DNA of 64,000 nt from NCBI GenBank assembly GCA_965206145.1, contig CBDBIK010000005.1, positions 613,417 through 677,416 of the forward strand. The letters run 5' to 3'. Source of the stretch: CBDBIK01 sp965206145. GTDB lineage: Bacteria > Pseudomonadota > Alphaproteobacteria > TMED109. Both the position numbers and the translations under genes were made by a program. Under the pieces are notes generated by a model that had not been told where the DNA came from, searched no databases, and saw only the letters and a program-made list of their open reading frames with translations. This document shows, piece after piece, positions 53,389 through 61,281 of this stretch. The first letter of the stretch is position 1, and every line of letters starts with the position of its first letter.

Positions 53389-54263
53389 GAGGGGGCCTCG
53401 GGCGTGACGTTGGCGCGCACTGCATCGATCCCCGCGTCCATCGCCTCATAGGCCTCGGTCGCCGTGGCCGCGGAATCGACGGCGGCCCGGGCTTCGGCGG
53501 CGACGGGTCCGAGGGCAGCGATTTTCGCCTCAAGCGCCTCGTCGGGGCGGCTGACTGCCAGGCCGGCGACGGTGTCCACGCCGAGGATGTCCATGGCGAC
53601 GGCAGCGCAAGTGCGCTCGATCGCCTCGCGGGCGTACTGGCGGGCTTCGTCGAGGCTGGCTGGGAGCAGGTCGCGGATCGGCTTCTTCGCCTCGGCTCGG
53701 TACTCCTCGGCGAAGTCGGCCGAATGCAGGGCCTCTCGCGCGCTGACACGCCCGGCGACGTCTGCCGCGGGAGCGCCTGTGTCCCCACGACCTGTGAGCC
53801 ACAGACTCCTGGCCCGTCCATGGACGGCGAGAAATGCACGGTGGAAGGGATAGACGCGCTCGGCGTAGGCGCAACCGAAATTGCCGAGGGTTCGCATCGA
53901 ACCGAAGACGACAGGAGGTCCGAAATCGGCGGGAAGAGCGAGCGGCAGGTATGGGTGCGCTGGCCTGCTCTCCTGGCACAGAGCCGCGAACAGGGTGTTC
54001 AGAACCAGTTCGGTGTATCCGCCGGGCGCGGGGTATGTGAGGAGGTCGACCTCTCCGTCCCCCACAGGCACGGGTTCGTCCCAGTCGGTGTTCCAGGCTG
54101 CGAGCAGAGGGTCGAGGCGGGCCTGGTAGAGGCGGTCGGCGGAGGTGCGAACGAGCCCCTCCCAGTCAGCCTCGGCGAGGTTGGCGCGGTATTCGAGCGG
54201 TACCCATTCCTCGCGCACGCTGTCGACACCGTTGCGCAGGAACTCTCCATCGCGATCGATCAT
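53385..54263 (-). CDS. Phage tail-region protein of unknown function
   Basis: Protein of 292 residues, not recognised. The N-terminal half is mixed alpha/beta (GEVDLLTYPAPGGYTELVLN, VFGSMRTLGNFGCAYAERVY); the C-terminal third is alanine-rich helix that may form a coiled coil. The ATG at 54263 overlaps the preceding gene's stop (ATGA) and its own stop overlaps the oxygenase start (ATGA). An association with tail fibres or with the oxygenase is inferred only from position. Confidence 0.65.
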   Translation of the reverse strand: MIDRDGEFLRNGVDSVREEWVPLEYRANLAEADWEGLVRTSADRLYQARLDPLLAAWNTDWDEPVPVGDGEVDLLTYPAPGGYTELVLNTLFAALCQESRPAHPYLPLALPADFGPPVVFGSMRTLGNFGCAYAERVYPFHRAFLAVHGRARSLWLTGRGDTGAPAADVAGRVSAREALHSADFAEEYRAEAKKPIRDLLPASLDEARQYAREAIERTCAAVAMDILGVDTVAGLAVSRPDEALEAKIAALGPVAAEARAAVDSAATATEAYEAMDAGIDAVRANVTPEAPS

Positions 54264-54646
54264 GGCAGGTTCTCCTTCCGGAAACGTTTGGGGGTGATGC
54301 CGGGGCGGTCGGGTCCGTTTGGATAGATCCTGGGCCTGCGGTAGCCACGGCTGGTGAAGATGAGAGTCCATGCGTCCGCACCCTGAAGACAGTGCCGGAC
54401 ATTGCCGCGCCGACAGGTGACCGATCCGGGGCGCAGACGACGTTCGACGATCCGGCCGTCGATCTTTCGAAGCTCGGTCATCCGCCCACGCAGGACGACG
54501 CTGAGGTAGTGCCACTTATGATCGTCCCAGACCCTGTAATCGGCCGGTGTGGTGATGTGGTGGACACTGACGTTCAACCCGCCGAGCCGGAGGAGGTGCC
54601 AGCGATCGAGGCGGGCTTCGCCGACCGACATCGTGTAGTCCGGCAC
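54260..54646 (-). CDS. Cupin-like protein in the phage tail operon
   Basis: Protein of about 128 residues. The stretch VHHITTPADYRVWDDHKWHY, LSVVLRGRMTEL, then LRPGSVTCRRGNVRHCLQ fits a small single cupin barrel, with His residues at both cupin motifs that could bind a metal. The GTG at 54646 follows the previous stop directly; ATG at 54631 is an alternative. Its stop overlaps the next start. It may act with the 2OG oxygenase two genes downstream, but this is inference. Confidence 0.6.
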   Translation of the reverse strand: MPDYTMSVGEARLDRWHLLRLGGLNVSVHHITTPADYRVWDDHKWHYLSVVLRGRMTELRKIDGRIVERRLRPGSVTCRRGNVRHCLQGADAWTLIFTSRGYRRPRIYPNGPDRPGITPKRFRKENLP

Positions 54647-54647
54647 G

Positions 54648-55259
54648 CTAGCGGCCGACACGCCCGAGACCCAGCACCGTCTCGCGAATGGAGGGCGGCG
54701 CGAACTGCGGGGACACCCGGTAGAGGCTGACGGCCTCGACATCGAGGGTGCGGCGGTCGTAGTCGATGCCGTAGTAGCTCCATGGTCCGCAAGGCCCCTC
54801 GGGGACGAGGTCCGGCCAGGCGGCCCGGACGGTGCCGTATCGGACCTCCGAGACGTAGAGGCGGATCCGCGGGAGCGGCGCACCATCGTCGTAGGCGTAA
54901 CGGATCTGCACCGAAGTGGTTTCGGTACAGATCGTGATACCGGCCGGGAGCGCGGGCAGCGGCACGACGCTGAGGCGGTTGTGGTAGACGCAGCAGATCC
55001 GCTCGTCGAGATAGATCTGCCAGTAGCGGCAGAGCAGAGGGTGTCCGGCTGGGACGCCAGCGCGTTTGAGGATTCGCTCGGGCGGCTGCCCCATCATCTC
55101 GCAGCGGAGCGGGTCGGTCTGGATGCCCTTGCAAACGCCTGGCAACGGGCCTCCCCAAGCTCGCTCGGCGGCCATCAGGAGGGAATTTCCGGCTGACGAC
55201 GGGTGGAGTACTCCCTGTGGCTGCCCGCCCCGGGCCTGTTGGAGTTCGGCCATGTACAT
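54648..55259 (-). CDS. Phage tail-region protein of unknown function
   Basis: Protein of 203 residues, not recognised. It contains several cysteines (VCKGIQTDPLRCEMMGQPPE, RICCVYHNRL) and ends in VSPQFAPPSIRETVLGLGRV. The ATG at 55259 has GGAGGTGA upstream, the clearest ribosome site in the tail module. A longer upstream reading would run through the tail-fibre gene and is rejected. Probably a fibre-associated or structural protein. Confidence 0.6.
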   Translation of the reverse strand: MYMAELQQARGGQPQGVLHPSSAGNSLLMAAERAWGGPLPGVCKGIQTDPLRCEMMGQPPERILKRAGVPAGHPLLCRYWQIYLDERICCVYHNRLSVVPLPALPAGITICTETTSVQIRYAYDDGAPLPRIRLYVSEVRYGTVRAAWPDLVPEGPCGPWSYYGIDYDRRTLDVEAVSLYRVSPQFAPPSIRETVLGLGRVGR

Positions 55260-55269
55260 GTGGTCTAGT

Positions 55270-55773
55270 TCACCTCCATCTATTCGATCCGGACGAACTG
55301 GAGCTGCTGCTGGAACTGCTACTGCTCGAGTTGCTGACGGCGACATCGACGGAGAGCTCAAGGGTTGAGCCGTCGACGACGCCACTGACAGCGACGGTCG
55401 TCCCCCTGCTGGCGTCCGAGGCGCCGCTGACTGTGGTGATTCCCGTTTGAAGAGCAGAGGCCGGGAGGTTGGCGACGGGTACCTTGCCTTCGGCGTCGAG
55501 GCCGGCGACGCCGGATGCCGCACCGACAGGCAGCTGGTTAGCCGGAACCTTCGCCCCGGTACCGAGAGCGGCGATGCCACCGGCACTGCCGCGGCCGAGT
55601 TGCGCGTTCGGAACCTTCCCGTCGTCATTGAGCGCGGCGACGCCGCCGGGGCGTCCCCGGGCGGCGAGGAGCTCCTTGAACTTGCGGAACAGCTTCAGGA
55701 ACTCGCCGCGCGGTGGCTTGTCGCTACCCGCATCGAGTTGCGCGGTGCTGAGGTTATCTTCCGGCCATGCCAT
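55270..55773 (-). CDS. Phage tail-fibre-like protein with collagen-type repeats and poly-Ser
   Basis: Protein of 167 residues. After an N-terminal helix come three repeats of the phage-fibre kind: GVAALNDDGKVPNAQL, GIAALGTGAKVPANQL and GVAGLDAEGKVPVANLP. A short beta region leads to a run of 13 serines just before the C-terminus (SSGSNRWR). The serine run uses mixed codons, so it is not a simple DNA repeat. It follows the J-protein gene by 21 bases. Confidence 0.75.
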   Translation of the reverse strand: MAWPEDNLSTAQLDAGSDKPPRGEFLKLFRKFKELLAARGRPGGVAALNDDGKVPNAQLGRGSAGGIAALGTGAKVPANQLPVGAASGVAGLDAEGKVPVANLPASALQTGITTVSGASDASRGTTVAVSGVVDGSTLELSVDVAVSNSSSSSSSSSSSSSGSNRWR

Positions 55774-55794
55774 GGCACTTCTCCTTGTCTTTAT

Positions 55795-58700
55795 TCACGT
55801 GGTGACTGCTCCCCTGACGACGGCATCGACGGTCGCGTTGATCGGCGAGCCGGTGGCGTTGTAGATCCGGACTTTGGGAGGGCTCTTGGAGAGAAGCTCC
55901 CAGCTCGCCCCGGCACCGACGTTCTGGAGCGTCAGCTGGACGTCGGTCACGGGCGAGAGCCCCTCGACGGGGATCGTCCGGCCCCCGGTGCGCGATCCCT
56001 CCCAGCTGGCGGTGTGTGCATCCAGGATCCGCCGCTCGACGACGGAGGCGTGGAGACCCCAGCACAGATGATCGAGCCGCAGCGGCACGGTGCCATCGCC
56101 GGTGAGCCTCCAGCGCAACTGGAGCCAGCGTCCCTCGACGTGCGTTCCTTGTTGACTGGCAGTCCACGCCGCGCCGCGCAGTGCGGTGGCGGTATCGGCG
56201 ATGCGTGCCTCGAAGGCGACATCGCCAGAGGTATCGCCCTGCCAGCGGAGCTGGCCTGTCACCCTGGTGCCGATGTCGATCTCGTGGGTGGTGTAAATGA
56301 CTTCGCGGGCTCCGTCGTCGCCATCGCCCAGCTCCCATGAGTCCCAATCGTTCCAGCTCAGGAGACTGTTCCAGGTGTAACTCCCGACGCCCTCGATCGC
56401 ATCGCGACCATCGTCGGAACGACGCCCGCCAGTAATGGTCCCGGGCCATCCCTCGGCCGAAGGGCAGCGCCAGACGAGGGCATCTCCAAGCCGCTGATCT
56501 CCGATGGCGGCGACGATGCGAACGTCCTCTTCCGAGAGCCTCCCGCCGGCGTCACGGCTGCGGAAAGCGAACACCCACCGCCCTGGCGGCGGCTCGGTTG
56601 TCTCCCAGGGCGAAGCGGTGAGGATCCCGCGGTGCATAGGCACCATGTCGTCCCACGCGATCGCCTGGATCCCGTCGGGCGCGTAGCGGATCTCGACACC
56701 TGCGAAATCCGGATCGGTGGGAGGCTCCCATCGGAAACGCCTGGTCCCGTCGCCGAGAACATCAATAAGGACGTTCGAGGGATCACCGGGCGGCACGAGT
56801 TCGCCCTTGATTTGGTAGCTCGTCCGCCAAGGCTGTCCGACGGGTGCAGACTCGGCACCGGGGACGACGGTGACTTCGAGGCGGCCGGCCGGCTGCGATA
56901 GCCAGCGCGCCTGGGTGTCGCCGTGCGTGAGGACGGCGGCGGTGCGGACCGGCCCATCGTCGAGAGATGCCCGCACCACGCCACCCCGCCAGTCGCCGGC
57001 GACGGTGAGGTCGAGGACGATTTCGACGGCGGATCCGGCACCGGCGCGGACAAGCGTCTCGACGATGATGCCGGCCACAACCCGCGGCTGCGGCCGCGGT
57101 GCGAGAGGCAGCGGAACCGTGAGATCGGCGGTGGTGGCGGCGTGATAGGCGGCCACCTCGTCGATCGCCTCGAAACGGACGCTGTGGTCCGCGCGCGGCT
57201 CCACGGCGACGATGCGCGCCAGTGTCGGCGGGCGCGAGGACTCATAAAAACGAAAGAGAATGTCCGCCGGATCCCACGGATCGGTTCCGGCAGTCGGCGC
57301 AGGCAGCGGGACCGTGATGCTGACAGTGTTCGTGGGTCCGGTGGTCCCAGCGTCGTCGGGGTGCTCGACGGCGGTAGCGTGGAGGGTGCCGTCGGGCAGC
57401 GCGAGGAGAAGCTGGTCATTGGTGCCGGCAAGCTCGACCGGTCGCGACAGCGCGAGACGTGCGCCGTCGTTCGCGATCTCGGTCACCCGGCCCGCGGTGC
57501 CGCCATCGATGAGCGCATGAGTGACACGCACGACGTCACCGCGGTGGATCGCCGTGAGCCCCGCCGCGCCCATCTCCCACGACATTCGACGTCGGCCGTG
57601 GAGTTGGCGGGCGGCCGTGAGATTGCACTCGATCGCAGCTTGGCGCGCGGAGGTGACACCTCGGAGGGTGAGCGTGACGCTCGACGCTGGCGCAATGACC
57701 CCGGGCATGGTCCTGCGCACGGTGTTCGATCGCCAGTCCAGGTCCGGGTCGGTGAACCGGCACACAACCTCCTCGGCGACGGGCCCGGCGACGTAGGAAA
57801 CCTCGAAGCTTCCGGCGAGGATGTTCCCCGGTGTGACCAGGGCGCTCACTGGCTGGTCCCGGTCCTCGTACACAACCCCCAGTCGCCCTGCCGCCCAGGA
57901 AGGGCTGGCGCGTCCGCATTGAGCGATCAGCGTCAGCACCTCGGCGACCGTCGTGGCGGAACGAAGGACGTGATTGCATTCGAGGTTCTGCGTGTCGCAC
58001 CAGGCACCCCACGTTTTAATTTTTGCATCGTCGATCCGTGCAGGTGGCAGGCCGGCTCCGGCGACGAGGCGGCCGTCGACGTGGATTCCTTGCGCAAACC
58101 ATCGGAAAAGCCACGCCGGGTTTGAGCTCGCCCGGGGTGCTGTCCACGCGGTCCCATTCCAAATGGGAATCTTCTGCGCGGCAATCGCCGACAGACGCGA
58201 GATGCGCCCGGAGATCTGTCCCGACGCGCGAATTCGGACCGCAAGACGCGTCTGCCCCCGGTAGTCGGCCTCATCGGGCTGGTGGATCCGCAACGCCATC
58301 CAGGCGAGCTGGTCGTAGACCCGGTTCGAGTCCGATCGCGCTCCGCTCCGACGCACCCGGATGGTCCACTCGCTGACACCGTCGGGGACGTCAATTCGGT
58401 ACGAGCGGCGCACAGGATCTGCATCGGCGTTACCGATCGACCACGTGCGCGTGATTCGGTGTCCCGGGGCTGTGATCTCAATCTCAACGACGACGCTGAA
58501 GCGGCGGTAGGTGCCGTCGTTCTCGACCTGGAATATCTGTCCGACGAAATCGAAGGAGAGCGCTGTCGCGTTTCCCGCCGCTCGCCGCTCGACCCATGTC
58601 GTGTCCTCGAGATCGGCTCCCTCGATGGTGTCGACGTTTCCAGGAGCGAGCGGGAGGTGTCCGTCGTTGGTGCTCCATTGCGTCTCAACCTCGTCGCGAC

Positions 58701-59394
58701 TATCAAGCGGTGTCTCGCCGAGCCGGATCTCGCCGACATCGAGATCGCCAACGCCGAAATGAAACATCGAGGCGAGGTACTGCTCGCCACCCCGAAACTC
58801 GGCCGCCGCGCGTGCACCCTGGTCGGGGTAGACCCGATGGCGACCGAGAACCAGCAGCATCGGTTCATAGGCACGGATGGCGTTGGCACCTCCGGAGATG
58901 GAGTAGGCCGGGTCAGGTGTCGCGCCCGAATCGGGTTGGCCGGGCAGGCGCGGCGGGATGAGGGCGTTCACCAGGAGATTCCCCGCGATGGTGACCGCGG
59001 CACTCACGCCAGCTTGGACGGCACCGGCGAAGGATGCGCCTTTGATCCCGAGCGCCGTCACGGCGGCGGGACCGGCCCACGCCGCGACGAGGGCGACGGC
59101 GATCAGAGCGATCACCCGCAGCGGGTTGCTGTCATCGCCGCCTCGGAGGCCGGCGCGGAGCGTCACCACCCGTACCCCCTCGAGCGGCGTCGCGTCCCAG
59201 GCTCCGGGTGCAACCAGGACACCGTCCACGTGGACATCGATCGGATCGCGGAGTGATCCAGGCCACTCCCGGCGCACCAGGTCGCCCAGGCTGTCGCCGG
59301 GCTTAATAAGCACGACGATCCGAAGGTCTCGGAACTCCGTCGTCAGCGGGTGAGGCAGAATGTCCACCGTCGGGCGCGTGACCAGGTCTGTCAT
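55795..59394 (-). CDS. Phage host-specificity (J/TipJ-like) tail tip protein
   Basis: Central tail-tip protein of 1199 residues. The N-terminus has a small MoaD-like region (DLRIVVLIKPGDSLGDLVRR) and a hydrophobic segment (VIALIAVALVAAWAGPAAVT), as in lambda J relatives. YSISGGANAIRAYEPMLLVLG, HRVYPDQ opens the conserved tip domain; WGAWCDTQNLECNHVL and a long series of beta domains, some fibronectin-like (PPTDPDFAGVEIRYA), follow. It determines receptor recognition. The ATG at 59394 is preferred; a GTG at 59406 overlaps the preceding peptidase gene. Confidence 0.88.
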   Translation of the reverse strand: MTDLVTRPTVDILPHPLTTEFRDLRIVVLIKPGDSLGDLVRREWPGSLRDPIDVHVDGVLVAPGAWDATPLEGVRVVTLRAGLRGGDDSNPLRVIALIAVALVAAWAGPAAVTALGIKGASFAGAVQAGVSAAVTIAGNLLVNALIPPRLPGQPDSGATPDPAYSISGGANAIRAYEPMLLVLGRHRVYPDQGARAAAEFRGGEQYLASMFHFGVGDLDVGEIRLGETPLDSRDEVETQWSTNDGHLPLAPGNVDTIEGADLEDTTWVERRAAGNATALSFDFVGQIFQVENDGTYRRFSVVVEIEITAPGHRITRTWSIGNADADPVRRSYRIDVPDGVSEWTIRVRRSGARSDSNRVYDQLAWMALRIHQPDEADYRGQTRLAVRIRASGQISGRISRLSAIAAQKIPIWNGTAWTAPRASSNPAWLFRWFAQGIHVDGRLVAGAGLPPARIDDAKIKTWGAWCDTQNLECNHVLRSATTVAEVLTLIAQCGRASPSWAAGRLGVVYEDRDQPVSALVTPGNILAGSFEVSYVAGPVAEEVVCRFTDPDLDWRSNTVRRTMPGVIAPASSVTLTLRGVTSARQAAIECNLTAARQLHGRRRMSWEMGAAGLTAIHRGDVVRVTHALIDGGTAGRVTEIANDGARLALSRPVELAGTNDQLLLALPDGTLHATAVEHPDDAGTTGPTNTVSITVPLPAPTAGTDPWDPADILFRFYESSRPPTLARIVAVEPRADHSVRFEAIDEVAAYHAATTADLTVPLPLAPRPQPRVVAGIIVETLVRAGAGSAVEIVLDLTVAGDWRGGVVRASLDDGPVRTAAVLTHGDTQARWLSQPAGRLEVTVVPGAESAPVGQPWRTSYQIKGELVPPGDPSNVLIDVLGDGTRRFRWEPPTDPDFAGVEIRYAPDGIQAIAWDDMVPMHRGILTASPWETTEPPPGRWVFAFRSRDAGGRLSEEDVRIVAAIGDQRLGDALVWRCPSAEGWPGTITGGRRSDDGRDAIEGVGSYTWNSLLSWNDWDSWELGDGDDGAREVIYTTHEIDIGTRVTGQLRWQGDTSGDVAFEARIADTATALRGAAWTASQQGTHVEGRWLQLRWRLTGDGTVPLRLDHLCWGLHASVVERRILDAHTASWEGSRTGGRTIPVEGLSPVTDVQLTLQNVGAGASWELLSKSPPKVRIYNATGSPINATVDAVVRGAVTT

Positions 59395-59396
59395 GG

Positions 59397-59792
59397 TCAC
59401 AGCCACCGGAAGCTCCCGCAGACCTCGAGGCCACGCTCTGAAAGCGCCGCGACAGCGTGGAGACAGGTCCCGACGCCGGCGGCGCAGTGGAGCACGTGAC
59501 CGCTGCCGACCACGTCCACGTGCACGCCGATGTGATTCCCTAGGGTGCGTAGCCGGCCGGTTGCGCGCATGACGGCGACGTCGCCCTCGCGCGGGCAGAG
59601 AACCTGGATCCAGCGGGTCGTTACCTCCTCTGCAACCTGCTGATCCCGGGCCCGGATGCTCCGCGCCGCGGGCGGCAGCGACGCGTTGATCGCGAATCGC
59701 TCCCGCAGAACGGTTTCAACAAGTGTCGCGCAGTCGTGATCGCCCTCGAGATAAGGTCGGCCGACATAGGTTTCCGTCCAGTGCCCCGCCAT
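59397..59792 (-). CDS. Phage NlpC/P60-type tail peptidase
   Basis: Protein of 131 residues. The catalytic Cys lies in YLEGDHDCATLVETVL and the His in TLGNHIGVHVDVVGSGHVLH, the NlpC/P60 layout of lambda gpK relatives that cleave peptidoglycan cross-links at entry or assemble the tail tip. The ATG at 59792 overlaps the previous gene's stop (TGATG). Precedes the J gene, as in lambda-like tails. Confidence 0.82.
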   Translation of the reverse strand: MAGHWTETYVGRPYLEGDHDCATLVETVLRERFAINASLPPAARSIRARDQQVAEEVTTRWIQVLCPREGDVAVMRATGRLRTLGNHIGVHVDVVGSGHVLHCAAGVGTCLHAVAALSERGLEVCGSFRWL

Positions 59793-60277
59793 CAGAAAAT
59801 CGCTGGACTCCGCTCGGGGTCGTGACGCCACAGCACCGCTGGCCTGTTGAGAAGTGGGTCGAAACCGAGCCGAACCGTTACCAGCCGCTGGTCGACCCGC
59901 GTCGACAGCACGTCGAGCGTGAGCTCCCACTCGACGGCCGCATCGCCATCGACGTCGCGGACAAGGACCTGCATCACCCGGACGGTGCCGCCGGTGCCGC
60001 CCTGCGCGAGTTCAATCCACTGGGTGAGGTCGCGGCCGATGTTGTCAACCGTGATCTCGGCTGAGGGCGCACGCCCTTCCACGTCGTCGACTAATCTCGC
60101 CCGGAATGGCAGTCCCGGGTAACGCTCACCCTCGATCACGTGCTCGTGCGCATCGTTCACGGCACGCGCCGGAGTGGGAAGATCCGCGTGTGAAATCTCA
60201 ATCGCGTCCAGCACCACGTCACGCGGTGCGATTTCGCGCCGTGCGCGTTCATAGCTCGACGATGGCATCGATGGCAT
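59792..60277 (-). CDS. DUF1833-family phage tail protein
   Basis: Protein of 161 residues resembling DUF1833 tail proteins: VLDAIEISHADLPTPARAVN, YPGLPFRARLVDDVEGRAPS and AEITVDNIGRDLTQWIELAQ. In siphophages this gene sits immediately before the NlpC/P60 peptidase and J, as here. Structural tail-tip role inferred from order. Its ATG is at the end of the upstream gene, whose stop is at 60278. Confidence 0.75.
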   Translation of the reverse strand: MPSMPSSSYERARREIAPRDVVLDAIEISHADLPTPARAVNDAHEHVIEGERYPGLPFRARLVDDVEGRAPSAEITVDNIGRDLTQWIELAQGGTGGTVRVMQVLVRDVDGDAAVEWELTLDVLSTRVDQRLVTVRLGFDPLLNRPAVLWRHDPERSPAIF

Positions 60278-60844
60278 CTAGCGGCCGTAACGGACGAGGG
60301 CCATCCAGAAAAACCCCTCCCCCTCCCCGGTCGCCTCTGTATTCCGTCGCAGCGCGATCTCTCGCGACGTCTGGTTCCAAACCACATCGAGTTGCCCAGC
60401 GGTACGAATTCCCCGAGCAGTGACAAGCTCACCGTCGCGGTAAGCATGAAATGAGCCGGCGCCGTCGCCGAATGAGCTGAGCGACAAGAGCGGGATAGGA
60501 ACCGTCTCGTGGACCGCCTCCTGCGCCTCCAGAATCGCGACGTATTCGAGGTTGTCGTAATCTCCGTAGTTCTCGGGAAGCTGGACCGTTTTGTGGGCGT
60601 TGACGCCGTTCGTGCTATCCGTCGCCGAAGTCGCAGAGAAGTCGAGGATCACTTCGCGTTGATAGCCCTGCGACGCGCTTACGAGGTCGCCAAGTGCAGA
60701 AATGGGTACGGTTTGGAGTTTCAGCGCTCCAGTGCCCGCGTCATCGTCAGTGAAGCCGCCTGCCGGGAACACCAGAACCCGGTCGTCATCATCGGGGGCC
60801 TCCGCCACGTCGAGCCGGTTGATCTTGATCACGGGGGCCGTCAT
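60278..60844 (-). CDS. Phage tail protein of unknown function
   Basis: Protein of 188 residues, not recognised. It starts MTAPVIKINRLDVAEAPDDD and later has QREVILDFSATSATDSTNGV and WNQTSREIALRRNTEATGE. Much of it looks beta-rich. The ATG at 60844 overlaps the previous stop (ATGA), so any longer reading through the upstream gene is rejected. Part of the tail operon by position. Confidence 0.65.
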   Translation of the reverse strand: MTAPVIKINRLDVAEAPDDDDRVLVFPAGGFTDDDAGTGALKLQTVPISALGDLVSASQGYQREVILDFSATSATDSTNGVNAHKTVQLPENYGDYDNLEYVAILEAQEAVHETVPIPLLSLSSFGDGAGSFHAYRDGELVTARGIRTAGQLDVVWNQTSREIALRRNTEATGEGEGFFWMALVRYGR

Positions 60845-61281
60845 GACTGCCCCCACGCGAGATCGCGCGTTCCCCAGGCGAGAGCCACCGGGAGGCGCGC
60901 GATCCCCGAAGTCCCGGGGCGCACCTCGAGCTCGCAGGTCGCCGACCAGGTGACGGAGCCCGCAACGGCGCGCTCCTCGTAGCGAATACCACCGGCGCCG
61001 TCGACAACCCGCGCCTCGACCTGCGCGCCGCGCACCGGATCCGGGAACAGGAACCACGCGGCAGCGTTGCCCGCCGCCCATCCCTGGAACGCCTCGAGCT
61101 GTTCGCCGGTTCCGACCAATATCTGAACCGAGCGAGTATCGAGGGCCTCGGTGCGAACCCGCACCTGCCGAACAGCACCATCGTCGGCCTCGCTGCGAGC
61201 GACGTCGCTTCGGCGACCGGCCGCAAGCCCGTCGGCGACGATGCGCGCGTAGCCGGGCCAGACCGAGGACGCCACCGTCAT
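60841..61281 (-). CDS. Phage minor tail protein
   Basis: Protein of 146 residues with no firm family match; VWPGYARIVADGLAAGRRSD, VRVRTEALDTRSVQILVG and TWSATCELEVRPG give the look of a tail-tip ring protein such as the lambda M/L region. It overlaps the tape-measure stop by four bases (ATGA) and the next gene by four bases. Confidence 0.65.
   Translation of the reverse strand: MTVASSVWPGYARIVADGLAAGRRSDVARSEADDGAVRQVRVRTEALDTRSVQILVGTGEQLEAFQGWAAGNAAAWFLFPDPVRGAQVEARVVDGAGGIRYEERAVAGSVTWSATCELEVRPGTSGIARLPVALAWGTRDLAWGQS

Noticed and set aside
53464..59353. Long plus-strand reading frames opposite the phage tail genes
   Set aside because: They are antisense shadows produced by high GC; the minus-strand genes have overlapping starts and stops and recognisable domains.
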